DNA of 64,000 bases from Flavivirga aquimarina (GTDB lineage: Bacteria; Bacteroidota; Bacteroidia; Flavobacteriales; Flavobacteriaceae). The position numbers and the translations under genes were made by a program. The DNA lies in the NCBI RefSeq assembly GCF_030540835.1, contig NZ_JAUOEK010000139.1, positions 1 through 64,000 on the forward strand, in the 5' to 3' direction. Below the pieces are notes generated by a model. That model did not search any database. It had not been told where the DNA came from and saw nothing but the letters and a program-made list of their open reading frames with translations. Positions 9,045 through 16,972 of the stretch are shown here, piece after piece; position 1 is the first letter of the stretch; every line of letters starts with the position of its first letter.

Positions 9045-9080
9045 TTTTTTTAACATGAGCATTATAACATGTTAAAAAAA
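9045..9080. repeat. 13-bp inverted repeat between convergent genes
   Basis: Seven T plus AACATG at 9045-9057 is matched by CATGTTA plus A-run at 9068-9080, with a 10-base loop. The T-run leads the stem instead of following it, so it is not a standard intrinsic terminator in either direction. Confidence 0.5.
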
Positions 9081-9111
9081 CAGAAAAATGTTAACACGTT
9101 TCAATTTTCAT

Positions 9112-9136
9112 GTTAAGATTTTCTACAAATCTTAAC
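9112..9136 (-). terminator. Hairpin directly after the Fic gene
   Basis: GTTAAGATT at 9112-9120 pairs with AATCTTAAC at 9128-9136 across a 7-base loop, touching the Fic stop codon. There is no clear T-tract, so termination is only a possibility. Confidence 0.4.
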
Positions 9137-10201
9137 TTATACATTTATTAGCACATTAATCAATTCAGAATTGATATAGTAATTTACCTTACCAACCTTA
9201 ACTTTTTCTAACAAACCTAAATTTGATATTTTGTTTAAATAATTTGAAGCTGTTTGTCTTGTAACCTTTAAATCATTTTCCAAATACTCAATTTTAGTAT
9301 AAGGGTTTTTAAACAGATTATTAATTAAATCTTGACTGTAAATCTTGGGTAATTCTGTACGGATTGCAACTTTATGTTTTTGCATTAAGGCTTTTATCTC
9401 AGTAATTAAAGTAATGGTTTGTTCCGCAGTAACCTCAACACCTTTTAATAAATACAAAACTAAACTTTCCCAATCATTATTAGTTCTTACTTCTTGTAAT
9501 ACTTTATAATAATCGGATTTGTTTTGAGTAATGAATCTACTTAAATAGAGAATAGGAATATCTAACAAACCTTGTTGCACTAAATAAAGAATATTAATTA
9601 TTCTACCTGTTCTACCATTACCGTCATAAAAAGGGTGTATGCTTTCAAATTGATAATGTATCACAGCCATTTTGATTAAACTATCTAAATTGGAAAAATC
9701 ATTATCATTAATAAACTTTTCAAGGTTCGACATTAAATCAAGTATTTCGTCAGGGTGTTGAGGTGGTGTATAAACTACTTTACCTTGAGAGTTAACTAAT
9801 TTAGTTCCAGCTTGAGTTCTAAAACCTGCATTACTTTCTAATAATTCTTTTTGAATCGTTAGGATGTGTTTATTCAAAAGCAGTCGTTCTTTACGCACTA
9901 TTTGAAACCCTAACTTTAAACCACGAGCATAATTATAAACCTCTTTAGCAGCAGTACTTTTACTTTCGATAAAGATGTTTTCCTTATACAAATCATCGTG
10001 AGTAGTAACTATATTTTCAATTTCGCTACTGTCTTTCGCTTCTTGTAGTGTAAGTGTATCAATTAAAATACTCTCATTGGGAATTGTTTTTGCAGTTCCT
10101 TTTAACTCAGCTAGATAACGATGCGCCTTTGCTAATTGTTTTAAAATTTTTGGTGTTTCTAATTCTGTATTAGGGGGGAGTAATGGTAGTTTAAATTCCA
10201 T
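9137..10201 (-). CDS. Fic family protein (AMP/nucleotide transferase type)
   Basis: A 354-residue Fic-domain protein. The catalytic loop HPFYDGNGRTGR is complete at residues 189-200, including the histidine and the paired arginines, so it should be able to transfer AMP or another phosphate-containing group to a target protein. SSEIEN at residues 58-63 fits the (S/T)xxxE(G/N) inhibitory motif in the N-terminal position typical of class II Fic proteins, so the enzyme probably inhibits itself. The C-terminus (KIEYLENDLKVTRQTASNYL) is a winged helix-turn-helix. The gene begins 2 bp after the stop of a XRE repressor gene, so the two form one operon. It may be a stress or toxin-like regulator of cellular proteins. 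Confidence 0.9.
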   Translation of the reverse strand: MEFKLPLLPPNTELETPKILKQLAKAHRYLAELKGTAKTIPNESILIDTLTLQEAKDSSEIENIVTTHDDLYKENIFIESKSTAAKEVYNYARGLKLGFQIVRKERLLLNKHILTIQKELLESNAGFRTQAGTKLVNSQGKVVYTPPQHPDEILDLMSNLEKFINDNDFSNLDSLIKMAVIHYQFESIHPFYDGNGRTGRIINILYLVQQGLLDIPILYLSRFITQNKSDYYKVLQEVRTNNDWESLVLYLLKGVEVTAEQTITLITEIKALMQKHKVAIRTELPKIYSQDLINNLFKNPYTKIEYLENDLKVTRQTASNYLNKISNLGLLEKVKVGKVNYYINSELINVLINV

Positions 10202-10203
10202 AC

Positions 10204-10476
10204 TTAATTACTCTTTTTTAATTCGCCTATAGGAACAAAACTACCGTCTCGATTAACATAAATGGTTTCTGTTTCTGTTTCTTTAGTTGGAATAAACAAC
10301 TCTCTAATATCTACATCTAAAACTTCAGCAATTTGTTTTAATAGTTCAGGTTTAGGAAAACTATTGCCTTGGACAATATTTGATATACTGGCAGGAGTTA
10401 CCTCAACTTTTTCTGCAAGTTCTTTTCCTGATATCCCTTTTTCTTTTAAAAGCTGTTTTAATTTTAAAATATTCAT
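10204..10476 (-). CDS. XRE-family transcriptional regulator, first gene of the Fic operon
   Basis: A 90-residue DNA-binding protein with a standard XRE helix-turn-helix: LKEKGISGKELAEKVEVTPA then SISNIVQGNSFPKPELL. The tail after residue 65 is short and may serve in dimerisation or in contact with the Fic protein. It lies immediately before fic and shares its transcript. The region upstream holds four AATTATAG-type boxes across the promoters of this operon and of the divergent RadC-like gene, so it is probably an autorepressor, as with antitoxins. That role is inferred from the layout. Confidence 0.82.
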   Translation of the reverse strand: MNILKLKQLLKEKGISGKELAEKVEVTPASISNIVQGNSFPKPELLKQIAEVLDVDIRELFIPTKETETETIYVNRDGSFVPIGELKKSN

Positions 10477-10500
10477 AATTCCTAATCATTTCAGTTCCTA

Positions 10501-10605
10501 CAAATATAAAGGAATTATAGTAATACTAAATATATTTTAAAATTATTATAGTTTTATTTGTGTTTAATTATAGTGTTGCTTATATTTGTGTTTTAATAAT
10601 TATAG
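10501..10605. promoter_or_regulatory. Divergent promoter region with four AATTATAG boxes
   Basis: On the plus strand, TTTG at 10557-10560 and TATATTTG at 10581-10588 are separated by 20 nt, a full Bacteroidota promoter for the RadC-like gene. On the minus strand, TATATTTG at 10508-10501 is a -7 box for the XRE-fic operon. Copies of (A)ATTATAG start at 10513, 10544/10545, 10566 and 10598, in steps of about 31, 22 and 32 bp, which are close to three, two and three helical turns. The boxes overlap both promoters and are probably operators for the XRE protein. Confidence 0.6.
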
Positions 10606-10671
10606 TATTGATAAATAATTGTGCTGTAAAAAATAAAATCAACTTCAAGACCAAAGTATTTAAAAGAGCTT

Positions 10672-11118
10672 ATGAAAACTTATAAAACTACCATACCTGA
10701 AATTAAGCTGAAAAAGATTAAAACAAATTTCAACAAGGCAAAAGTATCTTCAAGTAGTTCGGCATCAGAATATGCAAGACAATTCTACCATGATGATTTA
10801 ACTATTTACGAATCGTTTTTCATGATACTATTAAATAATGCAAATAATACTATTGGTTATGTAAAAATAAGCCAGGGTGGTATAACAGGAACATTGGCAG
10901 ATACTAGAATAATTGCCAAGTATGCTATAAACTCACTTGCAACAGCAGTTATATTAGTACACAACCACCCTTCGGGTACGCTCAAACCAAGTCGAGCTGA
11001 TAGGAATATTACTGATAAAATAAAGAAAACATTGAATATTTTTGACTGCAAAGTATTAGATCACATAATCCTAACAGAAACGGATTATTATTCATTTGCT
11101 GATAACAATATTTTTTAA
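10672..11118 (+). CDS. Short RadC-like JAB-domain protein
   Basis: A 148-residue protein made almost only of the RadC/JAB metalloprotease-like domain. The metal-binding pattern VHNHPSGTLKPSRAD is intact (HxH, then S and D). The N-terminal helix-hairpin-helix part of the usual RadC, of about 225 residues, is missing. Short RadC-like proteins are frequent on mobile elements and phages of Bacteroidota, although their role is unknown. A well-formed promoter at 10557-10588 precedes it, and a terminator hairpin at 11203-11240 follows. It is transcribed away from the XRE-fic operon and may share its repressor. Confidence 0.85.
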   Translation: MKTYKTTIPEIKLKKIKTNFNKAKVSSSSSASEYARQFYHDDLTIYESFFMILLNNANNTIGYVKISQGGITGTLADTRIIAKYAINSLATAVILVHNHPSGTLKPSRADRNITDKIKKTLNIFDCKVLDHIILTETDYYSFADNNIF

Positions 11119-11202
11119 ACCATAAATTCATAACATAAAGGAATTAATAAAAAGAGCTTAAAACAGTCTTTACTTACACCTGTATTTACACCTGAAAAAA
11201 AC

Positions 11203-11237
11203 AAACCCAGTAATTACAATACTTACTGGGTTTTTTT
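11203..11237. terminator. Intrinsic terminator at the left island junction
   Basis: AAACCCAGTAA at 11203-11213 pairs with TTACTGGGTTT at 11223-11233, with a 9-base loop and a T-run to 11237. It can end rightward transcription from the RadC-like gene. It directly abuts the tmRNA-like core at 11238. If the island were excised, this hairpin would lie right behind the tmRNA 3' end, so it may be the original tmRNA terminator. Confidence 0.75.
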
Positions 11238-11250
11238 GTGGAGTCGGAGA
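11238..11250 (-). repeat. Left attachment core: copy of the tmRNA 3' end
   Basis: GTGGAGTCGGAGA is identical to 19772-19784, the CCA end of the tmRNA gene read on the same strand. After base 11250 the two sequences diverge. The position opposite an integrase gene and next to tmRNA makes it the likely far attachment site of an island of about 8.5 kb. Confidence 0.65.
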
Positions 11251-11308
11251 CAACGACGAGAATTTCAACTTTATAGTGTTTATAAGCCTTCTGAAAGAGG
11301 CTGTTTTT

Positions 11309-11333
11309 AGGGGTCACCGAATTGGTCTCGATT
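11309..11333 (+). repeat. 25-bp direct repeat, left copy
   Basis: This 25-bp sequence, containing GGTCACCGAATTGGTCTCG, is identical at 19648-19672. It lies about 60 bp inside the left core, and the other copy lies about 100 bp inside the right core. The inner GGTCTCG recurs near the integrase start, so these look like arm-type sites for the recombinase. Confidence 0.7.
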
Positions 11334-12098
11334 TAACAAACTTTAACATTTGGGTTTGTATTTGAATATCAAATTGACTTATAATAGGTCAATGAATACC
11401 AATATGAAGTGTTTGATTTTGACGTGCTTGAGGTTTCTATGTGTACGTTTTTTTGTTCTTTTACTTCGGTGAAGAGGTACAGAACGAAAATGATTTTATA
11501 GTAACGATTCTGATTCTCAATTTGGCACTGGAACTAAAATAAAGATAGAGTTCAGTTGTAAGTTTAATCCAATATTCAAAAGTTTGTTTAATTGGAGGTA
11601 TAGATTACAATAAACTATCCATAATTTCAACTTTGTAAGTGTTTAGGGGGGCGAAAATTTGTAAGAAATTAAAATTGGTTTCATTCGTCTGGAGGTGAAA
11701 TATAAAAGTTTGATTTTATAGTTAATAAAGTAGATAGATTTTGAGTTTAGACCATACGAAGCTTTAAGTATGGACTTTAAATGTTATAATAAACTCCACG
11801 CTGAAACTGATTTATAACAGCATTAACGGAGTAAACTTTCAGGACAATACAGTAATAGGCGAATTAAAGAAATGATTTTCAATTTGAATTTCTAGAACCT
11901 ATACTTTCTCTTAATAATTAGTAAAAAATCTCTTAGCTTTAAGATGCCTTTTTTTGTTTTGGTAGGATATAGATACAACATTTTCATAAGATCATTTGTA
12001 ACAAAGTTATTGATATAGTACTTAATAATACTATTTTATTTATATTTAGAACAGAAACGATTCTTAATAAATAAATTAACTTATAATTCCATGATATA
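11334..12098. other. Long non-coding stretch at the left end of the island
   Basis: About 765 bases without a convincing gene in any frame. I see no RNA gene or repeat that I can name. It may be decayed coding sequence or hold recombination and transfer sites. Confidence 0.5.
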
Positions 12099-13223
12099 TT
12101 GCAATACTCCAAAGACATTTCAAAGTACCCTTCATCAATAGTAAAACATTTACATCAGATTTATTATTATTCAAAAATTGCTTACGATCATAAATATGAT
12201 AATGTCCCTCATAAAGTTTTAAACGATATTAGAAAGTCTCATGAAATTTTTGTAGATAAATCGAAAGATTCCTTAACTAATAGTTTTGATATTATATGGA
12301 ATTTTATGGAAGAGATGTCATTAGTTAAAGATTATCGTTTTTTTGGTGAAATACATATTTTTCGTCCAACATATCCCTATCTAAGTAGTAAGCATTTTTT
12401 GTTTAAGCCAAATGTCAAAAAAGAAAACTTAGATGCTAAGTTTGATATATCTATCAATTATGGAACTATATATATAGTCAATGTTATTGCCTATGTTTTT
12501 TCTGCTGTCATCATGAATTGTATTTCTGTTTCACGTTTTTCTGATATTTTATATAAATTACAAAACTGGTATCAATATTTACATAGGATTAGTATTGGGG
12601 AACTACAATCAGAATTGGAACTTTATGAAAAAGAGTTAAAAAAAATAACTTTACCTCCTCGTCTTCCTACCCTTATCGTCCCGGAGATATGTAATCTTGA
12701 ACAGGAATATTTTGCATTTCTATTTAGGGAGTTAATATGGGGATTTCTCATTGGTCATGAAGTATGTCATTCTTTAACCATGGAAAGCCTTCAAGTGGAT
12801 AAGTTAAATAAAATTTACAAATTAGTAGATCTTTTTCTTTATCCATCAATTAATTTTGATAACAAAGAAAAATGGAAAGAAGAGTTAATTTGTGATTCAT
12901 TTGGTTTAGCTTCTGCTTCGTTATTGATAGAGGAAAATTATAATTTTAAAAAATCCTTTTTTAATTGTATAGAGAGGTTAAATTTACCAAAGAACCTTAT
13001 CCATTCTGCTCCATATTTAGCTGCACAAGCATTTATGATTGGTTTACAAGAGATACGAATCAATAAAAGTATCTACCTTGAAGAAGATGAATTTAATTCA
13101 TCACATCCTAGTTATAATACACGCCGTAAATTTTTACGAGATATTAATTTAATGAGTTCAGATACTTACCCTCTCTATGAATTTTCAATAAAAGAAGATT
13201 CCATAGGTATCATTAAAAGTTAG
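12099..13223 (+). CDS. M48-like zinc metallopeptidase
   Basis: A 374-residue protein with the zinc-protease motif HEVCH at residues 220-224, preceded by FLIGH, and a downstream EELICD at 261-266 that supplies the third ligand in the ExxxD pattern of gluzincins. The late motif SHPSYNTRRKFL recalls the HPxxxxR element of M48 peptidases. No signal peptide is seen; one moderately hydrophobic stretch near residues 125-150 (VNVIAYVFSAVIMNC) may touch the membrane. The start is a TTG at 12099; the ATG at 12091 is in another frame and soon stops. The gene is convergent with a 122-residue gene, with only 15 bp between the stops. It is probably an accessory or conflict protein of the island; the target is unknown. 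Confidence 0.7.
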   Translation: MQYSKDISKYPSSIVKHLHQIYYYSKIAYDHKYDNVPHKVLNDIRKSHEIFVDKSKDSLTNSFDIIWNFMEEMSLVKDYRFFGEIHIFRPTYPYLSSKHFLFKPNVKKENLDAKFDISINYGTIYIVNVIAYVFSAVIMNCISVSRFSDILYKLQNWYQYLHRISIGELQSELELYEKELKKITLPPRLPTLIVPEICNLEQEYFAFLFRELIWGFLIGHEVCHSLTMESLQVDKLNKIYKLVDLFLYPSINFDNKEKWKEELICDSFGLASASLLIEENYNFKKSFFNCIERLNLPKNLIHSAPYLAAQAFMIGLQEIRINKSIYLEEDEFNSSHPSYNTRRKFLRDINLMSSDTYPLYEFSIKEDSIGIIKS

Positions 13224-13238
13224 TTATTAAATGGTAAT

Positions 13239-13607
13239 TTATAAATCACTCCAAGTTGTTTTGCATAATTTATTCAACCCTTGCTTTACAACTATAAGAG
13301 AGACAATGGAGGTGGGGACGGCAATTTTAATGTCTGTCGATGCTTCTATAATTTCTTTTAAATAAAGTGCTAAAATAGGGATTTCCATATTTTCGTTCTT
13401 AGTAAAAAGATAGATGGATTTTGTACAAATAATCTTAGCTAGATTCTTTTCATTTTTTTTTAACCAGACCTTACCTCTTAGGATTAGTTGTTCTGCTCCT
13501 TCAGAAATAAACGAATCGTCTAATTCTTTACCTATTAATTCATAAAGTTCATCTTCACTTTTATTTATTAGATCATTGATTTTATAATCATTTTTTTTGC
13601 TATCCAT
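13239..13607 (-). CDS. Hypothetical protein, 122 residues, partner candidate of the metallopeptidase
   Basis: I do not recognise this protein with certainty. It has an acidic helical N-terminus, then the pattern RGKVWLKKNEKNLAKIIC, and ends in VPTSIVSLIVVKQGLNKLC, a short hydrophobic helix followed by a cysteine. The combination of a Trp/Asn-rich segment and a hydrophobic tail suggests a small module that docks to another protein. It is convergent with the M48-like peptidase gene, 15 bp away, so a functional pair is possible although they are not in one operon. The ATG at 13607 is the only good start. Confidence 0.55.
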   Translation of the reverse strand: MDSKKNDYKINDLINKSEDELYELIGKELDDSFISEGAEQLILRGKVWLKKNEKNLAKIICTKSIYLFTKNENMEIPILALYLKEIIEASTDIKIAVPTSIVSLIVVKQGLNKLCKTTWSDL

Positions 13608-13896
13608 AAGTATGTGTTTTTAGTTATGTCTTATCTAAATATTTAGTTTTCATTAGTCTTCTCTTGTATTAGAAATTATAACATTAAGTAAGGGACTTAT
13701 ACTTAAATAATTAAATGCTTTTTAGGTAAACGGTTAAATATACGTTAAGAGTTTAAGTTAGCCAAAAGTCTGAGTAACTTAATTCAGTATTGTTTTGATG
13801 GCGTTTTTTATAGCTCTGGAGGTGTAGGGTATTGATTATAGTTTCAGATAAAAATTCAATTTTACAGACCTCAGGTTTTATATAGATGTTTGGTTT
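13608..13896. other. Intergenic stretch without a gene
   Basis: About 290 bases with no frame, repeat or hairpin I can support. It lies beyond the truncated end of the sigma-factor fragment, and no sigma region 4 remnant is seen in it. Confidence 0.5.
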
Positions 13897-14130
13897 TTAG
13901 GTTATCGAGACATTCATTTTTACAGCTTTATAAAAATAGTTCGTTATATACTTTTCATTTAAAAAAACAATCCGATCTTCCCAAACCTTAACAAAAACCT
14001 CCTGAACCACATCTTTAGAGATTTCCCAATCATTGAGATACTTGTTTGCAAACACACATAGTTGCGGATATAAGTATTCAAAAAAGCTCTTATAACTTTT
14101 AAGGGTGAAGTCATTTTTATTCTCGCTCAT
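13897..14130 (-). pseudogene. ECF sigma factor fragment (region 2 only)
   Basis: The 77 codons encode the start of an extracytoplasmic-function sigma factor: FFEYLYPQLCVFANKYLNDW then SKDVVQEVFVKVWEDR is the region 2 pattern. A full protein has about 180-200 residues with a region 4 helix-turn-helix. Here the frame stops right after region 2, and no region 4 is found in any frame of the next 290 bases. It follows a 110-residue gene by 21 bp. It is most likely a broken gene, although a short protein that interferes with other sigma factors cannot be excluded. Confidence 0.65.
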
Positions 14131-14151
14131 AATTATGAATAATTTTTGGGG

Positions 14152-14484
14152 CTACCAACCTGCATTTACAATCTCATTTACTTTAGCGGACAACGCTAGA
14201 TTGTTAAAAATCATATCAATAGGAATCAATTCCCTATTGTTAAAATAGTCCTTAGGAAAAAAGGAAAAGAACCCGTCAAATTTTTTATTAAATAAAAGAC
14301 ACGTATCCGAATTACAAGATAGACCAGTGTATATAATACCAATAACCCTTAAGCCTAATTTGCAATGTACTTTAACTTCATTAGTTAGGTTAGATCTGTC
14401 AAGCAACTCGCTTAAGATAGGTTCAGTGGCAAAATATAGACGAGTCAAGGTATATGGAACAGTTGGAGTTTTTGCGTTTTCCAT
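14152..14484 (-). CDS. Hypothetical protein, 110 residues
   Basis: I do not recognise this protein. It has no signal peptide or clear membrane helix, and contains three cysteines (CKLG, CNSDTC) in the middle. It lies just upstream of, and probably with, the sigma-factor fragment on the minus strand. The cysteine spacing could bind a metal, but there is no firm motif. It may be a small regulator or a leftover of a larger gene. Confidence 0.4.
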   Translation of the reverse strand: MENAKTPTVPYTLTRLYFATEPILSELLDRSNLTNEVKVHCKLGLRVIGIIYTGLSCNSDTCLLFNKKFDGFFSFFPKDYFNNRELIPIDMIFNNLALSAKVNEIVNAGW

Positions 14485-14933
14485 GAATTAAATTTTAAGA
14501 TTTTACGTGTATGCTTGTAACTGCGCACCAAAAGGCAGCAGGAAATAAAATAGAGCATTCTTATGTTAGGTTAAAGGATGCCTATTTTATATAAGTTCTA
14601 CAAAGTTGAAGTTTCTTTAAAATGAGATAAATACCCCATTAAACCTTTTATGTGTGGAAACAAAAAAGGCGTGGAACTCAACTTATCACATTATAGGCAC
14701 TAGTATACCCAACCACGATAAGAGAGCTCACGCCTAGGTCGTGAGCGAATCTACTTATTATCTCGTGGTTTTTAAAATTACTAGTTTTATAATGCGAGAC
14801 TCAAAGCAATTGCTTCCAGTTTTTTATCAGAAGTATTGCAAATATATGATATCAGTAACAAATATAACAAAATATTCCTTTGTTCGGACAGTTATCCGAA
14901 TTAATTCAAGTTTTAACACCTTATTTTGCTTTA
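14485..14933. other. Intergenic stretch with one strong folded region
   Basis: About 450 bases with no convincing gene. The notable content is the stem-loop cluster at 14668-14770, listed separately. Confidence 0.5.
14668..14770 (+). ncRNA. Candidate structured RNA or regulatory stem-loops
   Basis: AACCACGA (14711-14718) pairs with TCGTGGTT (14763-14770), enclosing GCTCACG (14726-14732) paired with CGTGAGC (14740-14746). An alternative stem joins GGCGTG (14668-14673) to CACGCC (14729-14734) and would break the inner hairpin. A T-run follows at 14769-14773. The mutually exclusive pairing looks like a switch or a small RNA with a terminator. It could also be a recombination site. No family is recognised. 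Confidence 0.35.
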
Positions 14934-15164
14934 ATGGAAAGAGTGAATAGGTTAATATGTAAGTATATATCAGAAGAATGGATTAGTAAATCTAAGTCTA
15001 AAAACGCATTTGCTTTAGATCATAACATTGACGAAAAGACGGTTAGACGAATTATAAGTGATAAGAAATATGCTATGCAGATTGAAACATTAAATAAAAT
15101 CTGCGAAGCTCAAAATATTAAACTTTCAGAATTTTTTAAAAAAGTTGAAGATAAGTATTTATAA
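14934..15164 (+). CDS. Small helix-turn-helix (XRE-like) protein
   Basis: A 76-residue protein with a XRE-type helix-turn-helix: SKSKNAFALDHNIDEKTVRR then ALDHNI-to-KKYAMQIETLNKICE as the recognition and following helix. The frame is open upstream to a TTG at 14880, but the ATG at 14934 gives the natural start MERVNRLICKYI. Small proteins of this pattern are frequent in Flavobacteriaceae. It has no obvious partner and may regulate island genes. Confidence 0.65.
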   Translation: MERVNRLICKYISEEWISKSKSKNAFALDHNIDEKTVRRIISDKKYAMQIETLNKICEAQNIKLSEFFKKVEDKYL

Positions 15165-15717
15165 AAAATAATTTGTGTTTTTTACACACTACTATTTCCT
15201 AAAACTTAAAAGACATCAAAAAAAACGCTTTATTACAAATACCTTTGACTATACTTGTTTAAGCCTTCAATAGTATCCTTTTTTGACAGCAAAATAACAA
15301 CATTTAGAAGTTATACGACTGCATAATCAGGCTCCCTTCGTCTACGCTCAGGGTAAACTCACTCGCTCTTTTTATAAGTCTTACTAATTCTAAATATTGA
15401 ACCCAGACAGCAAGAAAAAAAGGTAACAGTGATAGTTCTATGGGAAGTAAATGATATGGAAAAACTATATGTTATTTCTTAGTTGTCATTTTTTATTTAG
15501 ATAAATTCTACTAATAAGAAAATAGAAAAGGAAAACGCTCAAGATATAATAAGTAAATGTTTTTGTTTTTCGGTAATTATAAAGGTGTGAATTTATTTAT
15601 TTTTATAAATGAATTATTCATATTCAGTATTCGAATATGGAATATATTTGTTTAAGTAGTTGACATTACTGTTTAAAATTGTTATTATTGCATATTCGAA
15701 TATGGAATATTTTTAAA
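15165..15717. other. Intergenic stretch ahead of the nucleotidyltransferase module
   Basis: About 550 bases without a gene. The last 90 bases carry the two operator-like repeats listed at 15628-15710. A frame open from a TTG at 15679 runs across the second repeat and is not taken as coding before 15718. Confidence 0.5.
15628..15710. promoter_or_regulatory. Two copies of an 18-bp operator-like repeat
   Basis: TATTCGAATATGGAATAT occurs at 15628-15645 and again at 15693-15710, ending 7 bp before the ATG at 15718. The core ATATTCGAATAT is a perfect palindrome in the second copy. The place just before a winged-helix gene of a toxin-antitoxin-like pair suggests autoregulation by that protein. Confidence 0.6.
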
Positions 15718-16269
15718 ATGAAAGTGAAACAACAAATAATGAGCCCTCATGATATTGTAGTATTGTTAAAAATAATAAGCTATAATAATACACCTTGGTT
15801 ACAGCAACAAATGGCTGAAGACTTACATATTAGTCAATCAGAAATTAGTAAATCTTTAGTGAGATGCAAATTCGCTGCCTTATTAGATTCTACTGGTAAA
15901 AAAGTATTTAAAATAGGCTTATTAGAATTTTTACAATATGGTATTAAATATGTGTTTCCAGAACAACCAGGAGCTATTGTTAGAGGCGTAGCAACAGCGC
16001 ATTCGGCAAAGCCATTAAGCAATATCATTTCAAGTGAAATGCATTACGTATGGCCTTCTGGGAAAGGCAAAACAAGAGGCCAAGCTATTACTCCTTTATA
16101 TCCGTCGGTTATAGATGCAGTAAAAAATGATGAACAACTATATGAATTACTAGCGCTAGTAGATGCAATAAGAGTTGGGAGAGCAAGAGAAAAAGAAATT
16201 GCCATTAAAGAACTAAAAGGTAGGATTTTAAATGAAGACACAAAATTTGATGGAAGTTGGCTATGGTAG
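15718..16269 (+). CDS. Winged-helix protein, probable antitoxin/regulator of the nucleotidyltransferase
   Basis: A 183-residue protein with an N-terminal winged helix-turn-helix (QQQMAEDLHISQSEISKSLV) followed by a domain I cannot name, containing YVWPSGKGKTRGQAITPLYP. The frame extends back to a TTG at 15679, but the ATG at 15718 is preferred since the earlier part covers an operator-like repeat. It is followed after 16 bp by a nucleotidyltransferase gene. The order of a DNA-binding protein then a nucleotidyltransferase is that of AbiE/MenAT-like toxin-antitoxin systems, so it probably represses the pair and counteracts the partner. This is inference. Confidence 0.65.
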   Translation: MKVKQQIMSPHDIVVLLKIISYNNTPWLQQQMAEDLHISQSEISKSLVRCKFAALLDSTGKKVFKIGLLEFLQYGIKYVFPEQPGAIVRGVATAHSAKPLSNIISSEMHYVWPSGKGKTRGQAITPLYPSVIDAVKNDEQLYELLALVDAIRVGRAREKEIAIKELKGRILNEDTKFDGSWLW

Positions 16270-16285
16270 TTATAAAAATTACTAA

Positions 16286-16972
16286 ATGAAAAATAAAATT
16301 ATAAATATAGCTACGGTTGTAGAAGTTGCTAAAGGATTAAAGGAGTTAAAAGAAAAAATGATTTTTGTAGGAGGTGCTGTTGTAAGTCTATATACAGATG
16401 ATCCATCCGCAGATGAAATACGACCTACAGGAGATGTGGATTTAGCTATTAATCTTATTAATTATTCGGCTTGGGCGCAGATGCAAGAAAGACTAGCAAA
16501 TCTTGGGTTTTGTCCAGATCCTGAAGGACATGCTATTTGTAGTTATCTTTATAAAGGTATTTCGGTAGATATTATGCCCTCGGAAGATGGCCCTATTGGT
16601 TCCGCTAACAGATGGTATCAAGAGTGGTTTAAAAACTTGTGGACTAAGGAAATTGAAGGAACGACTATTAGTATTCTTTCTGCTCCTTGTTTTTTGGCAA
16701 CAAAATTTGAGGCTTTTAAAAATAGAGGAACTGATTATAGGACTAGTCATGATTTTGAAGATATCGTTTATGTCTTGGATAACAGAACAACGATAGTTGA
16801 AGAGATACAAAAAGAAACAGAAGGTATTCAGCAGTTTTTAAAAGAAGAATTAAATAAAGTTTATACGAGTGCCACATTTACTGAGATAATTTCTTGTCAT
16901 ATTCATCCACTTATTTTAGAGGATAGACTACCAATTATAACCGAAAAAATTGTGAATATAGTTAGCGACTAA
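16286..16972 (+). CDS. Nucleotidyltransferase, probable toxin (AbiEii/MenA-like)
   Basis: A 228-residue protein of the DNA polymerase beta-type nucleotidyltransferase fold. The signature is complete: GG at residues 29-30 (IFVGGAVVSLY), the first two catalytic aspartates D50 and D52 (GDVDLAI), and a third, D95 (GISVDIMP). The later segment LATKFEAFKNRG...DFEDIVYVL is the helix usual in AbiEii-like enzymes. Such proteins add nucleotides to tRNA or proteins and act as toxins or abortive-infection effectors. It lies 16 bp after a winged-helix gene and within an island next to tmRNA. The reaction target is unknown. Confidence 0.78.
   Translation: MKNKIINIATVVEVAKGLKELKEKMIFVGGAVVSLYTDDPSADEIRPTGDVDLAINLINYSAWAQMQERLANLGFCPDPEGHAICSYLYKGISVDIMPSEDGPIGSANRWYQEWFKNLWTKEIEGTTISILSAPCFLATKFEAFKNRGTDYRTSHDFEDIVYVLDNRTTIVEEIQKETEGIQQFLKEELNKVYTSATFTEIISCHIHPLILEDRLPIITEKIVNIVSD

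Noticed and set aside
9045-9080. Bidirectional terminator between convergent genes
   Set aside because: The T-run is at the start of the stem and the A-run at the end, the reverse of a terminator; kept only as an inverted repeat.
14704-14775. Integron attC-like site
   Set aside because: ACCCAAC fits the left consensus, but the right side reads GTTTTTA and does not fit GTTRRRY; no integron integrase is present.
14741-14950. Open frame of 69 codons on the plus strand
   Set aside because: It crosses the stem-loop region and has no recognisable protein pattern, and the XRE gene starts at 14934 in another frame.
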